A DNA stretch of 64,000 bases from Streptomyces gelaticus (GTDB taxonomy: Bacteria; Actinomycetota; Actinomycetes; Streptomycetales; Streptomycetaceae): contig NZ_BMTF01000027.1 in NCBI RefSeq assembly GCF_014649535.1, forward strand, positions 1 to 64,000. Direction: 5' to 3'. Under the pieces are notes generated by a model. The model was not told the DNA's origin, did no database searches, and saw only the letters and a program-made list of their open reading frames with translations. The translations under genes were made by a program, and so were the position numbers. Positions 16,698 through 25,366 of the stretch are shown one piece after another (position 1 is the first letter of the stretch; each line of letters starts with the position of its first letter).

Positions 16698-19600
16698 CCT
16701 CGCCCTCAGTACGATGCCGCACTGCCGAACCCTGGCGCTCCTTCACCACTTCGAGCTGTGCGGGGATACGGCGGCGCAGGTCGCCGACGTGGCTGACGAT
16801 GCCGACGCTGCGATCCCGCTCGCGCAGCGAGTCCAGCACGTCGAGCACTTCGTCGAGGGTCTGGTCGTCCAGACTGCCGAAGCCCTCGTCGATGAAGAGG
16901 GTGTCCAGCCGGACACCGCCCGCTTCGTCGGTGACGACATCGGCGAGGCCGAGCGCGAGGGCGAGCGAGGCGAAGAAGGTCTCGCCGCCCGAGAGCGTCG
17001 CCGTGTCGCGCTCGCGGCCGGTCCAGGCATCGACGACATGCAGTCCCAGGCCTGCCCTGCGGCCGCCGCTGCGGGCGTCGGAGTGGACCAGTGTGTAGCG
17101 GCCGGACGACATGCGCTGGAGCCGTGCGGTGGCTGCGGCGGCGACCTGTTCGAGCCGGGCGGCGAGCACGTAGGACTCCAGCCGCATCTTGCGTTCGTTG
17201 TCCGCGGAGGTGCCCGCGGTGAGTCCGGCCAGCCGCGCCACCCGGTCGTACTCCTCGCGCAGCGGGCCGAGTCGGCGTGCCTCGTCCGCGGCGCCGCGCG
17301 AGAGCCGGCCGAGTTCGGCGCAGCGTTCGCGCGCGGCACTGAGCGCGACGGAGGCGTCCCGCAGCGAGCGCTCAGCCGTGTCGTACGCGGTCTGCGCGGC
17401 CTCCACCGCGGCCTGCGGGCGGACGGCGGCGGCCCGGGTCTCCGTCTCCGCCAGCCGGTCGGCCACCGCCGCGGCCTCGGACTGCCAGGCGTCGCTGAGC
17501 CGCTGGAGTTCGCGCTGTGCGGCGTCGTCGAGGAGCGCCTCCGCGGCGGCCTGCGGGGTGTCGAACCCGGCCCGGAACGCGGCGTCGGCGAGCCGGTCGT
17601 CGGCTTCCTTGCGGCGCTGAGCGGCCGTCTCCTCCGCCCGTACCGCCTCGGCGGCCTCGGCGAGCAGAGCGACGCGGCGTTCCAGTAGCGCGGCGTGTTC
17701 GGCCACACTGCCGAAGTCGCCGCGTGCGTTCTTCAACTCGGCCTCCAGCGCGGCCTGTTCACGGTCCAGTCCCTCACGCAGGGAGGTGCGGGCGGCGGCC
17801 CGGCGTTCGGCGGTCTGCCGGCCGTCGAGGCGTTCGGCCTGTTCCCGCTCGGCGGCTGCCAGGGCCTCGCGCGCGGCGTGCATGCCCGTCGCCGTGCGAT
17901 GGGCCTCGGCATGCATGCTCGTCAACCGGTCGACGAGTGCACCGAGTTCGGCGACGGTGGGATCGGCTTCGGGCCCGGTGCCCGTGGGGTCGGCTCCTGC
18001 CCCGTCCCTCGGCTGCGGGACCGCCGACCGTGCGGCTGCTCGGGCCGCCGTGTGCTGCTCGCGTACGACTCCGAGCTCCCGGTCCGCCCGGGTACGCGCC
18101 TCCTCGGCGCGACGGTGGGTGTCGAGGGCCCGGTCCTCGGCGGCCTTGTCGACATGTCCGTCGGCCGCGCGGGCCGGCCTGGGGTGGTCGGGCGAGCCGC
18201 AGACCTTGCAGTCCTCGCCGTCCACCAGCTCCGCCGCCAGTTCCGCCGCGATGTCACGCAGCCGTCGTTCGCGGAGCTCCAGCCACGACTCATGGGCCGC
18301 GGCGGCGTGCTCCCGGGCCGTGGCCAGCCGCTCCGCGGCGGCCGACACCTGGGCGGCGAGCGAGTCGCGGCGGCGGGCCGCGTCCAGCCGCGCGCGGGCG
18401 GGCTCCAGCCGGCCGGCGAGCTGTTCGGCGCGAGTGGCGGCCTCCTGGGCCGCCTCGATGCCTGCCCGCAGGCCGTCGCGGGTGGACTCCCAGTCGGCCA
18501 GCCAGGCATCCGCTTCGCGGATCAGTTCGTCGTCGGCCCTGGCCTGGCGCTCCAGTCCGGCCCGCTCGGTGTCGATCCGGGCGCTGCGCCGCTCGGCACG
18601 CTGCGCGGCGTCGAGCCCGCCGAGCTCCTGGCGGAGCCGTCGCTCCAGCTCCGCGAGCTGTTCGGCACCGGCGTCGGTCAGGGTGCCGGGGAGCACGGCA
18701 CGGGCGCGGTCACGGGCCCGGCAGGCCGTGCGGTACGCGCGCTCGGCCGCCTCGCGCAGGTCGAGCGCGGGCGCGACGAGGTCCGCCTTGCGGGCCCGTG
18801 CGAGGCGTTCGTGGTGCCGGTCGCGGTCGGGGCGGCCGGCTTCGAGTGCGGCGGCGCGGCGCCGTGTCTCCTCGTACCGCTGCTGGAGTGCGGCGAGTTC
18901 GCGTTCGCTGTCGAGGGCCTGACGGGCGGCCGACTGCCGGCCCTCGGCCATGGCGAGAAGACAGGCGGCGATGTCGAGCCGTTCGCGGGCACCGCTGCGG
19001 GCCGTCGCGGCCCACCCCAACACGCTCTCGGCGAGCCCCGGTTCGCCGGGCTGGAGGTCGGGCAGCGGCGATTCACGTGCGGCGGGTCCGGCGGCCTGGG
19101 CGATCCGCTGAGCGGCCGCGAGGACGCGTTCGTCCCCGGCCCTGACCCGGGTTTCGGCGGAACGGCGCAATTCGGCCAGGCGGTCCTCGACGGCGGCGAA
19201 GCGGTGGGTGTCGAAGAGCCTGCCGAGGAGTCTGCCGCGGGCCTCGGCATCGGCGCGCAGGAAGCGGGCGAAGTCGCCCTGCGGCAGGAGCACCACCTGA
19301 CAGAACTGTTCCCGGCTCATCCCGATGAGCTGGGTGATCTCCTCGCCGATCTCCTGGTGCGAGCGGCTGAGCGGCCGCCAGCCGTCGATGGGGTCGTACT
19401 CGCGCAGCCGGCTCTGGGCCTTCTCCGTCGTGAAGCCGCTGCCCTTCTTCTTGGGGCGGGGCTGTGCGGGGCTCCGGGTGATTTCGAGGCGGCGGCCGCC
19501 GACGGTCAGTTCCAGCCCGACCTCGGTGGGGAGGTCCGCCGGGGCGTGGTCGCTGCGCAGCGAGGTGCCGGGGCTCTGGCGCGCGCCGGGCACCGCGCCG

Positions 19601-19758
19601 TAGAGGCCGTAACAGACCGCGTCGAGTACCGACGTCTTCCCGGCGCCGGTCGGTCCGTGCAGCAGGAAGAGCCCGGCCGACGAGAGGGCGTCGAAGTCGA
19701 TCTCCTGGGTGGTGCCGAAGGGCCCGAAGGCGGTGACGGTGAGGCGGTGGAGTCTCAA
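16687..19758 (-). CDS. sbcC: Nuclease SbcCD subunit C (Rad50-like ATPase)
   Basis: A 1023-residue SMC-like ATPase. Walker A GPTGAGKT is at residues 35-42; long coiled-coil arms (Glu/Arg/Ala-rich) meet at a zinc hook CKVC near residue 516; the C-terminal lobe has the signature LSGGETFFASLALALGLADV and Walker B TLFIDEGFGSLD. With SbcD it opens hairpins and processes DNA ends. The start is TTG at 19758, overlapping the sbcD stop as TTGA, with GAGGTG seven bases upstream. The overlap makes translation coupled to sbcD. Confidence 0.95.
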   Translation of the reverse strand: MRLHRLTVTAFGPFGTTQEIDFDALSSAGLFLLHGPTGAGKTSVLDAVCYGLYGAVPGARQSPGTSLRSDHAPADLPTEVGLELTVGGRRLEITRSPAQPRPKKKGSGFTTEKAQSRLREYDPIDGWRPLSRSHQEIGEEITQLIGMSREQFCQVVLLPQGDFARFLRADAEARGRLLGRLFDTHRFAAVEDRLAELRRSAETRVRAGDERVLAAAQRIAQAAGPAARESPLPDLQPGEPGLAESVLGWAATARSGARERLDIAACLLAMAEGRQSAARQALDSERELAALQQRYEETRRRAAALEAGRPDRDRHHERLARARKADLVAPALDLREAAERAYRTACRARDRARAVLPGTLTDAGAEQLAELERRLRQELGGLDAAQRAERRSARIDTERAGLERQARADDELIREADAWLADWESTRDGLRAGIEAAQEAATRAEQLAGRLEPARARLDAARRRDSLAAQVSAAAERLATAREHAAAAHESWLELRERRLRDIAAELAAELVDGEDCKVCGSPDHPRPARAADGHVDKAAEDRALDTHRRAEEARTRADRELGVVREQHTAARAAARSAVPQPRDGAGADPTGTGPEADPTVAELGALVDRLTSMHAEAHRTATGMHAAREALAAAEREQAERLDGRQTAERRAAARTSLREGLDREQAALEAELKNARGDFGSVAEHAALLERRVALLAEAAEAVRAEETAAQRRKEADDRLADAAFRAGFDTPQAAAEALLDDAAQRELQRLSDAWQSEAAAVADRLAETETRAAAVRPQAAVEAAQTAYDTAERSLRDASVALSAARERCAELGRLSRGAADEARRLGPLREEYDRVARLAGLTAGTSADNERKMRLESYVLAARLEQVAAAATARLQRMSSGRYTLVHSDARSGGRRAGLGLHVVDAWTGRERDTATLSGGETFFASLALALGLADVVTDEAGGVRLDTLFIDEGFGSLDDQTLDEVLDVLDSLRERDRSVGIVSHVGDLRRRIPAQLEVVKERQGSAVRHRTEGEVSG

Positions 19759-20921
19759 CGGTTCACCTCGCGCACGCCGTCGTCCACCCGGACGTGCTCG
19801 AAGGCGCCGCGCAGCACCGTGCGTTCCTGTTCGTCGGCCGCGGAGCCGCCGCGTACATGTGCCACGAAGTCCTCGGCGATCTGCTGGTCGTCGCGCCCCT
19901 CGAGGCGCTGTGCGTACGAGGCGAGCGGGTCGTCGGGGGCCCGGTCCGGTTCGAATGCGAGGCTGAGCGTGTGCGGGAACCGCTCCAGGAGCCGGGCCAT
20001 CGGCTCGGCCGGGCGCACCTGGTCGGTGAGGGTGGCCTCGATCCAGGACTCCCGGTGCCGCTCCAGCGCGGGGTCCTCGACGAGCTCGTCGAGGTGGCCG
20101 CGGAGCCTGGCGAGGGGGCGGGGCACCGGGCAGTCCAGACGTTCGGCGGTGACCGTGCCCGAGGCGTCGAGGTCGATCAGCCACATCGTCTTGCGGTGGC
20201 CGGCCTCGGAGAAGGAGTACGCGAGCGGCGAGCCGGAATAGCGGACGCGCTCGGTGACGGCCTGACAGCCGTGCAGATGGCCGAGCGCCACGTAGTCCAC
20301 GCCGGCGAAGACCCCGGCGGGCACGGCGGCCACCCCGCCGACGGTGATGTCGCGCTCGCTGTCGCTGGGCTCGCCGCCCGCGACGAAGGCGTGGGCGAGC
20401 ACCACGGACCGGGTGCTGTCCGGGCGGCCCGCGAGGTCCGCGCGTACCCGCTCCATGGCTGCGCTCAGCACCGCTTCGTGGCCGGCGCGCTCCGCCTCGA
20501 GGACATTCTTCACCAGGGCCGGTTCCAGGTAGGGCAGCCCGTAGAACGCCACGTCGCCGTGTGCGTCCCGCAGGACGACGGGGGTGGCGCAGTCGGCGGG
20601 GTCGGTGCGCAGATGGATTCCGGCCCGCCCGATCAGTCCCGCACCGACGCCCAGCCTGCGTGCCGAGTCGTGGTTCCCGGAGATCATCACGGTGGGCACA
20701 CCGACGGCGGCGAGCCGGTGCAGCGCGTCGTCGAAGAGCTCGACGGCGGACAGCGGCGGAACGGCCCGGTCGTACACATCACCCGCGACGAGGACCACTT
20801 CCACCTCGTGCTCGCGCACCGTGGCCACCAGGTGGTCCAGGTAGGCGGCCTGGGCTTCGAGCAGGGAGACCCGGTGGAACGAGCGCCCCAGGTGCCAGTC
20901 CGATGTGTGCAGAATTCTCAA
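19755..20921 (-). CDS. sbcD: Nuclease SbcCD subunit D (Mre11-like)
   Basis: About 388 residues. The metallophosphoesterase motifs run in order: ILHTSDWHLG (DxH), VAGDVYDRAVPP, SGNHDS, HAFVAGG and ALGHLHG, together binding two Mn ions for 3'-5' exonuclease and endonuclease activity. The start is TTG at 20921 with GGAG seven bases before it; this gives the usual MRILHTSDWHLG beginning. It heads the sbcDC operon and overlaps sbcC by four bases. Confidence 0.95.
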   Translation of the reverse strand: MRILHTSDWHLGRSFHRVSLLEAQAAYLDHLVATVREHEVEVVLVAGDVYDRAVPPLSAVELFDDALHRLAAVGVPTVMISGNHDSARRLGVGAGLIGRAGIHLRTDPADCATPVVLRDAHGDVAFYGLPYLEPALVKNVLEAERAGHEAVLSAAMERVRADLAGRPDSTRSVVLAHAFVAGGEPSDSERDITVGGVAAVPAGVFAGVDYVALGHLHGCQAVTERVRYSGSPLAYSFSEAGHRKTMWLIDLDASGTVTAERLDCPVPRPLARLRGHLDELVEDPALERHRESWIEATLTDQVRPAEPMARLLERFPHTLSLAFEPDRAPDDPLASYAQRLEGRDDQQIAEDFVAHVRGGSAADEQERTVLRGAFEHVRVDDGVREVNR

Positions 20922-20964
20922 GACCCGGCTCCGCCCCGCATGATTCTCTTCCTCCGCCCCCGAG

Positions 20965-20990
20965 GGGGTGAGCCCCTCTTTCCTCACCCC
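20965..20990 (-). terminator. Hairpin between yigZ-like gene and sbcD
   Basis: GGGGTGAG (20965-20972) pairs with CTCACCCC (20983-20990) around a 10-base loop. It lies downstream of the YigZ gene and upstream of sbcD, both on the minus strand. A second, self-palindromic GC hairpin (GGCGGGCCGGCCCGCC, 21048-21063) is closer to the YigZ stop. Confidence 0.5.
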
Positions 20991-21080
20991 GCACAGTCTC
21001 GCATCACCGCCGGCCACGTCCGGCTCCTGCATTTCGTCGGAGGCGGTGGCGGGCCGGCCCGCCGCGGCCCGAAGGTCCGA

Positions 21081-21707
21081 TCAGGCGTCCCCGTACGCCT
21101 CGCCGCCCAGCTCCAGCCCGGCCTCGCCCGCCGTCGCATCGGCCAGCCAGCCGCGGAAGGACTCGACGTCGGCGTCCGGCAGCCCGATCTCGATGACGAC
21201 GGCCTCCGCGTAGCGGACCTCGCGCACGGTGCGGCCGGTGGCCCGGAGGTCGTTCTCCAGCTTGCCCGCGCGCTGGTGGCCGACGGTGATCGTGGCGAGG
21301 CGGAAGCGCTGACGGGTGATGGTACCGAGCTCGTCGAGGGCCTCGCCGACCACTCCCCCGTAGGCCCTGATCAGTCCGCCGGCACCGAGCTTGACGCCGC
21401 CGTAGTAGCGGGTGACGACGGCGACGACGTAGCGCATCTCACGGCGCGTCAGCATCTGCAGCATGGGGACACCCGCGGTGCCCCCGGGTTCCCCGTCGTC
21501 GCTCGCCTTCTGCACGGAGGCGTCGGCGCCGATCACGTAGGCGAAGCAGTTGTGGGTGGCGGTCGGGTGTTCCCTGCGGACACGTGCGACGAAGTCCTGC
21601 GCCTCCTGCTCGGTGGCGGCGGGGGCGAGCGCGCAGATGAAGCGCGATCGATTGATCTCGCTCTCGTGCACGCCTGCTCGGGCGACTGTCCGGTACTGCT
21701 CCTGCAT
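21081..21707 (-). CDS. YigZ/IMPACT-family protein
   Basis: 208 residues, the normal length for bacterial YigZ. The N-terminal UPF0029 domain holds NRSRFICALAPAATEQEA, PTATHNCFAYVIG, SDDGEPGGTAGVPMLQ and VTRYYGGVKLGAGGLIRAYG, all conserved. The C-terminal DUF1949 fold follows. Related eukaryotic IMPACT regulates translation stress; the bacterial role is not settled. ATG at 21707. Confidence 0.9.
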   Translation of the reverse strand: MQEQYRTVARAGVHESEINRSRFICALAPAATEQEAQDFVARVRREHPTATHNCFAYVIGADASVQKASDDGEPGGTAGVPMLQMLTRREMRYVVAVVTRYYGGVKLGAGGLIRAYGGVVGEALDELGTITRQRFRLATITVGHQRAGKLENDLRATGRTVREVRYAEAVVIEIGLPDADVESFRGWLADATAGEAGLELGGEAYGDA

Positions 21708-21765
21708 CCGGCCAGCCTATGCCCCGCAGGGGAATGGTCCGGGGCCGCCGTCCGTTGTCCGGATC

Positions 21766-22176
21766 ATGTACGCAGACGAAGAGACGATCCACCGGATTCT
21801 CCGGGACAGCGGTGACACCTGGGCCGTGGTGGGCCTGTCCGACAACCGGTCGCGGGCGGCCTACGGCGTCGCCGAGGTGCTTCAGCGCTTCGGCAAGCGG
21901 GTGGTCCCGGTGCATCCGAAGGCGGAACGGGTGCACGGCGAGGACGGCTACGCCTCGCTGGCCGACATACCGTTCCCGGTCGATGTGGTGGACGTCTTCG
22001 TCAACAGTGAGCTGGCGGGAGCGGTGGCCGACGAGGCGGTCGCGGCGGGTGCCAGGGCTGTCTGGTTCCAGCTCGGGGTGGTCGACACGGAGGCCTACAG
22101 CCGCACACGTGCGGCGGGGCTGGACATGGTCATGGACCGGTGCCCCGCGATCGAGATCCCCGCACTGAAGCGTTAG
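21766..22176 (+). CDS. CoA-binding domain protein (YccU-like)
   Basis: 136 residues forming one Rossmann CoA-binding domain: WAVVGLSDNRSRAAYGVAEV is the nucleotide loop, VPVHPKAERVHGEDGYASLA the second strand region, and VWFQLGVVDTEA the closing block. Short YccU-type proteins bind CoA; their job is unknown. ATG at 21766 lies 58 bases past the divergent YigZ start, so the two share a promoter region. Confidence 0.88.
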   Translation: MYADEETIHRILRDSGDTWAVVGLSDNRSRAAYGVAEVLQRFGKRVVPVHPKAERVHGEDGYASLADIPFPVDVVDVFVNSELAGAVADEAVAAGARAVWFQLGVVDTEAYSRTRAAGLDMVMDRCPAIEIPALKR

Positions 22177-22258
22177 GGAAGCCCGGAGGCGCACTCGCGT
22201 CCCTCGTCCGAATGTGCGTGGTGTCGCGCCCGGCGTCCGGCTGGGAGAATGGCGGGCT

Positions 22259-23110
22259 GTGACTACTACGACTGCGCCGTCCGTCACCCACAGCCGGAGC
22301 GGGCTGGCCGGGCAGCTGTCCGAGCTCGGCGTGGAACCCGGCGGTGTCCTCCTGGTGCACGCCTCGATGCGCGCGGTCGGCCCGGTGAGCGGCGGGGTCC
22401 TTGCCGTGGCCGGTGCGTTGCGGGACACGCTGGGAGCACACGGCACGCTCGTCGTCCCCGCCTTCACCCCGGAGAACTCCGATACGTCTCCGCACTACCA
22501 CGACCGGGTGCGCGGCCTCGACGACCGGGCTCGCGAGGCGGTGCGGGCGAGCATGCCGCCCTTCGATCCGGCGACCTCGGCCGCACCGTCGATGGGGAGC
22601 CTCGCGGAGGTGGTACGGCTCGGCGAAGGAGCGGCGCGCAGCGACCATCCGCAGACGTCCTTCGCCGCCCTCGGCCCGCTGTCCCGGAACCTGCTGTCGG
22701 GTCACCGCCTTGACTGTCACCTCGGCGAGGACTCGCCCTTGGCCCGTCTCTACGACCTGCGGGCCCAGGTGCTCCTGCTCGGCACCGGATTCGACACCTG
22801 CACCGCGTTCCACCTCGGCGAGTACCGGGTACCCGCCCCGCCCCTGAGGAGCTACCGCTGCGTGGTGACGGCCGACGGCCGCCGCCAGTGGTGGGAGTAC
22901 GAGGACGTCGCCCTGGACGACAGCGACTTCGCGGCCCTGGGCGCGGACTTCGCCCGCGCGCACGACACCGCGGCCGTGCGTAGCGGCCCGGTCGGCTCGT
23001 CGACGAGCCGTCTCTTCCGCATCACCGACGCCGTCGACTTCGCCACGCGCTGGCTGACTTCCCACCGGGCCGTGCCGCGGGTGCGGGCCCTCTGCCACTC
23101 GCCGGGCTGA
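22259..23110 (+). CDS. Aminoglycoside N(3)-acetyltransferase-like protein
   Basis: 283 residues of the AAC(3)/antibiotic_NAT family. LLVHASMRAVGPVSGG at the start, GTLVVPAFTPENSDTS, SDHPQTSFAALG and LLGTGFDTCTAFHLGEY are the family blocks; the last two contribute the acetyl-CoA and catalytic His region. AAC(3) enzymes transfer acetyl to the 3-amino group of 2-deoxystreptamine aminoglycosides. GTG start 11 bases after GGGAG. It stands alone, not in an antibiotic cluster, so it could be a chromosomal resistance gene or act on another amine. Confidence 0.85.
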   Translation: MTTTTAPSVTHSRSGLAGQLSELGVEPGGVLLVHASMRAVGPVSGGVLAVAGALRDTLGAHGTLVVPAFTPENSDTSPHYHDRVRGLDDRAREAVRASMPPFDPATSAAPSMGSLAEVVRLGEGAARSDHPQTSFAALGPLSRNLLSGHRLDCHLGEDSPLARLYDLRAQVLLLGTGFDTCTAFHLGEYRVPAPPLRSYRCVVTADGRRQWWEYEDVALDDSDFAALGADFARAHDTAAVRSGPVGSSTSRLFRITDAVDFATRWLTSHRAVPRVRALCHSPG

Positions 23111-23143
23111 GAGCTCCGGCCCCGACGGACGACGCTCTGCGTC

Positions 23144-23704
23144 TCAGCTCCTGATGCCCAGCCCCTCGACGATCACCGCGCCCGGCAGCGCCGCCAGCGC
23201 CTTGCCCGGGACGATCAGCTTGCCCCGACGGCTGCCGCTGCCGATCAGTACCCATTCCTCGTCGACGACCGCGGGATCGATCAGCAGCGGCCATGCGGCG
23301 GGCAGGCCGACGGGGGTGATGCCGCCGTACTCCATGCCGGTCTCACCGACCGCCGTTTCCATCGGGGCGAAGGAGACCTTGCGGGCGCCCAGTTGCCTGC
23401 GGACCGCACCATTCACGTCGACGCGGGAGTGGGACAGGACGAGGCAGGCCGCCGGCGTCACCTCGCCGCCGCGCTTGCCCGCCACCACGACGCAGTTGGC
23501 CGACCGGTCGAGGAGTTCCGCGCCGTGGTGCTCGACGAAGACCGCGGTGTCGGCGATGTCCGGTTCGGTGTCCACGTGAATGATCTGCTCGGCGAGGAAG
23601 CCGCCCCAGCCCGCGGACACGGCCGCGACGACGGGCGCGGTGAGCAGGTCGAGGCGGTCGGCCGCGGGACCGGCGTTGTCGAAGGAGCCGAGGGGAGCGC
23701 GCAT
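23144..23704 (-). CDS. YbaK/ProX-type aminoacyl-tRNA deacylase
   Basis: 186 residues of the YbaK/EbsC fold, which hydrolyses mischarged tRNA (Ala or Cys on tRNA-Pro). VVVAGKRGGEVTPAACLVLS carries the conserved Lys and Gly loop, and EYGGITPVGLPAAWPLLIDP is the family's second signature. The start is ATG at 23704 with a poor ribosome site. It lies 44 bases downstream of the XRE-cupin regulator gene on the same strand and probably shares its transcript. Confidence 0.85.
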   Translation of the reverse strand: MRAPLGSFDNAGPAADRLDLLTAPVVAAVSAGWGGFLAEQIIHVDTEPDIADTAVFVEHHGAELLDRSANCVVVAGKRGGEVTPAACLVLSHSRVDVNGAVRRQLGARKVSFAPMETAVGETGMEYGGITPVGLPAAWPLLIDPAVVDEEWVLIGSGSRRGKLIVPGKALAALPGAVIVEGLGIRS

Positions 23705-23748
23705 GCTCACCACGCTAACAGCGCCCTCGGGGCCCTCGGCCGGTCGTC

Positions 23749-24321
23749 TCACCGTACGGGCGGGATGGAGACCGCCATGGTGACTTCGGCCGGTTCGGAG
23801 CCGTCGTTGCGGTAGGCGTGCGGGTGATGCGCCTCGAACGAGGCCGAGCCGCCGGCCGGTACGGCGTACGAGGTGTTGTCGACCACCAGGGTGAGCTCGC
23901 CCGCGGTGACATGGAGCAGTTCGACGGTGCCCTCGGGATGCGGATCCGAGGCGCTGCCGTCGCCGGGCATCAGGCGCCAGGTCCAGAGTTCGAGCGGCCC
24001 CCTCGCCTCCGTACCGACGTGCAGGGTGGTGGAACTGCCCGCTTCGGTGGACCACATGCGCACTGCCTGGCTCTCGGGCACCAGCCGGACCGGTGAGCCC
24101 TGTTCGTAGTCGAGCAGGGTGGTGATGCTGATGCCGAGCGCGTCGGCGAGCTTGACCGTGGTGCCGACGCTCGGGTTGGTGCGGGCCTGTTCGATCTGGA
24201 TGATCATGCCGCGGCTGACCCCGGCACGGGCTGCGAGCACATCCAGGGTGAAGCCGCGTTCCCCTCGCCAACGCTTGAGATTGCGTGCCAGCGACTGGGT
24301 GAGCCGATCGAGGTCAGACAC
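23749..24321 (-). CDS. XRE-family regulator with cupin domain
   Basis: 190 residues. An N-terminal HTH_XRE domain (TLDVLAARAGVSRGMIIQIE) is joined to a C-terminal cupin barrel (PHPEGTVELLHVTAGELTLV, AHHPHAYRND). HTH-cupin proteins sense small ligands and usually repress a neighbouring transport or metabolic gene. Here the co-directional neighbour is the YbaK deacylase. GTG start at 24321. An A/T-rich palindrome sits 17 bases upstream and is the likely autoregulatory site. Confidence 0.88.
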   Translation of the reverse strand: MSDLDRLTQSLARNLKRWRGERGFTLDVLAARAGVSRGMIIQIEQARTNPSVGTTVKLADALGISITTLLDYEQGSPVRLVPESQAVRMWSTEAGSSTTLHVGTEARGPLELWTWRLMPGDGSASDPHPEGTVELLHVTAGELTLVVDNTSYAVPAGGSASFEAHHPHAYRNDGSEPAEVTMAVSIPPVR

Positions 24322-24337
24322 ATTCCGTCCCGTCCAA

Positions 24338-24361
24338 TATTTTGGATGACAGTCAAAAATA
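24338..24361 (-). promoter_or_regulatory. A/T-rich inverted repeat upstream of the XRE-cupin gene
   Basis: TATTTTGGA (24338-24346) and TCAAAAATA (24353-24361) are inverted with one mismatch and a 6-base spacer. The low GC is striking in this DNA, and the position right before the regulator's start fits an operator. Confidence 0.5.
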
Positions 24362-24420
24362 CTGCACTCCTGTGTGCAACGCCCTGCTCGCGACCGGATG
24401 AGTGCCGGAACCGGCCGGGG

Positions 24421-25176
24421 TCAGTCGGCGGAAGGTCCCGCCGTCTCGCCCGGCTCCGCCAGGGCCAGCAGCTGCTCCGGGGTGACGCCCGCCGGAATCG
24501 GCACCGGCGCGGGGGTGCGCAGCGGCGGCTGCCAGCCCTTGTCGGCGTCCCAGCTGCGTACGACGCGGGCGGGGGCACCGGCCACCACCGCGTGATCGGG
24601 TACCTCGCCCCGTACCACCGCCCCCGCGGCGACCACCACGTTGCGGCCGAGCGTGGCCCCCGGAAGGATCACCGCTCCGGTGCCGATCCAGCAGCCCGGC
24701 CCGATGGCGACCGGCTCCATGCGGGGCCACTGCCGGCCGACCGGCTCGTGCGGATCGTCGTAACTGTGGTTCGTCGACGTGATGTAGACGTACGGCCCGC
24801 AGTACGTGTCCGACCCGATGGTCACCGTGGTGTCGGCGACCACATGGCTGCCGCGGCCGAGTACCACCCCGTCACCCAGGGTCAGGATCGGATCGGGCCC
24901 CAGATCGAGGTCGGGCATGAGTCCGGCCGTCAGCGTGACCTGCTCGCCGATCACACAGTGCGAGCCGAGCTCGATCCACGGCTCGCCGAAGACCGTGCCC
25001 TGCGGAAAGGCGAGCCGGGTGCCCGCGCCGATCCGTCGGAAGCGCAGCGCACCCGGTCGGTCCGCGGTGACCGCGCCCGTCTCCTGCACCCAGCGCCAGC
25101 CGCGGTGGACGGCCCGGGACAGGGCGCGCCGCCGCCAGGCGGCAAGGGAAGAGAACGTGTTCCTGTTCGTCGGCAC
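24421..25176 (-). CDS. Hexapeptide-repeat acyltransferase
   Basis: 251 residues. A left-handed beta-helix is indicated by repeated hexads (GSHCVIGEQVTLTAG, LGDGVVLGRGSHVVAD, IGPGCWIGTGAVILPGATLG, NVVVAAGAVV). The loop TSTNHSYDDPHEPVG carries the conserved His seen in O-acetyltransferases of the maltose/galactoside group. Such enzymes use acyl-CoA on sugars or lipids. The C-terminal tail (PAGVTPEQLLALAEPGE) is unusual for the family. Substrate unknown. Confidence 0.82.
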   Translation of the reverse strand: MPTNRNTFSSLAAWRRRALSRAVHRGWRWVQETGAVTADRPGALRFRRIGAGTRLAFPQGTVFGEPWIELGSHCVIGEQVTLTAGLMPDLDLGPDPILTLGDGVVLGRGSHVVADTTVTIGSDTYCGPYVYITSTNHSYDDPHEPVGRQWPRMEPVAIGPGCWIGTGAVILPGATLGRNVVVAAGAVVRGEVPDHAVVAGAPARVVRSWDADKGWQPPLRTPAPVPIPAGVTPEQLLALAEPGETAGPSAD

Positions 25177-25366
25177 TCGCTCACGGTAGTGGGCGGCGCC
25201 CGAACCGATGACCGCGGCGACCTGTGATGTTCACCCCACTCGGCCGCGGCCCGGCGGCCGTCGCATACCGTTCCCCCTACGCGATCGACGTGATCGGACA
25301 GCCGCGGCCGGCTCCGGGGTCCGGACAGCCGCGGCCGCACGACACCTGGGCAGGGAGGAACGGGCG

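Noticed and set aside
17695..20241. An 848-codon open frame on the plus strand across sbcDC
   Set aside because: It is the antisense of sbcC and sbcD, whose motifs are complete. No family features are seen in the plus-strand translation.
22259..24361. Possible antibiotic cluster around the AAC(3)-like gene
   Set aside because: Neighbours are a CoA-binding protein, YbaK and XRE-cupin genes; no biosynthetic enzymes or exporters are linked.
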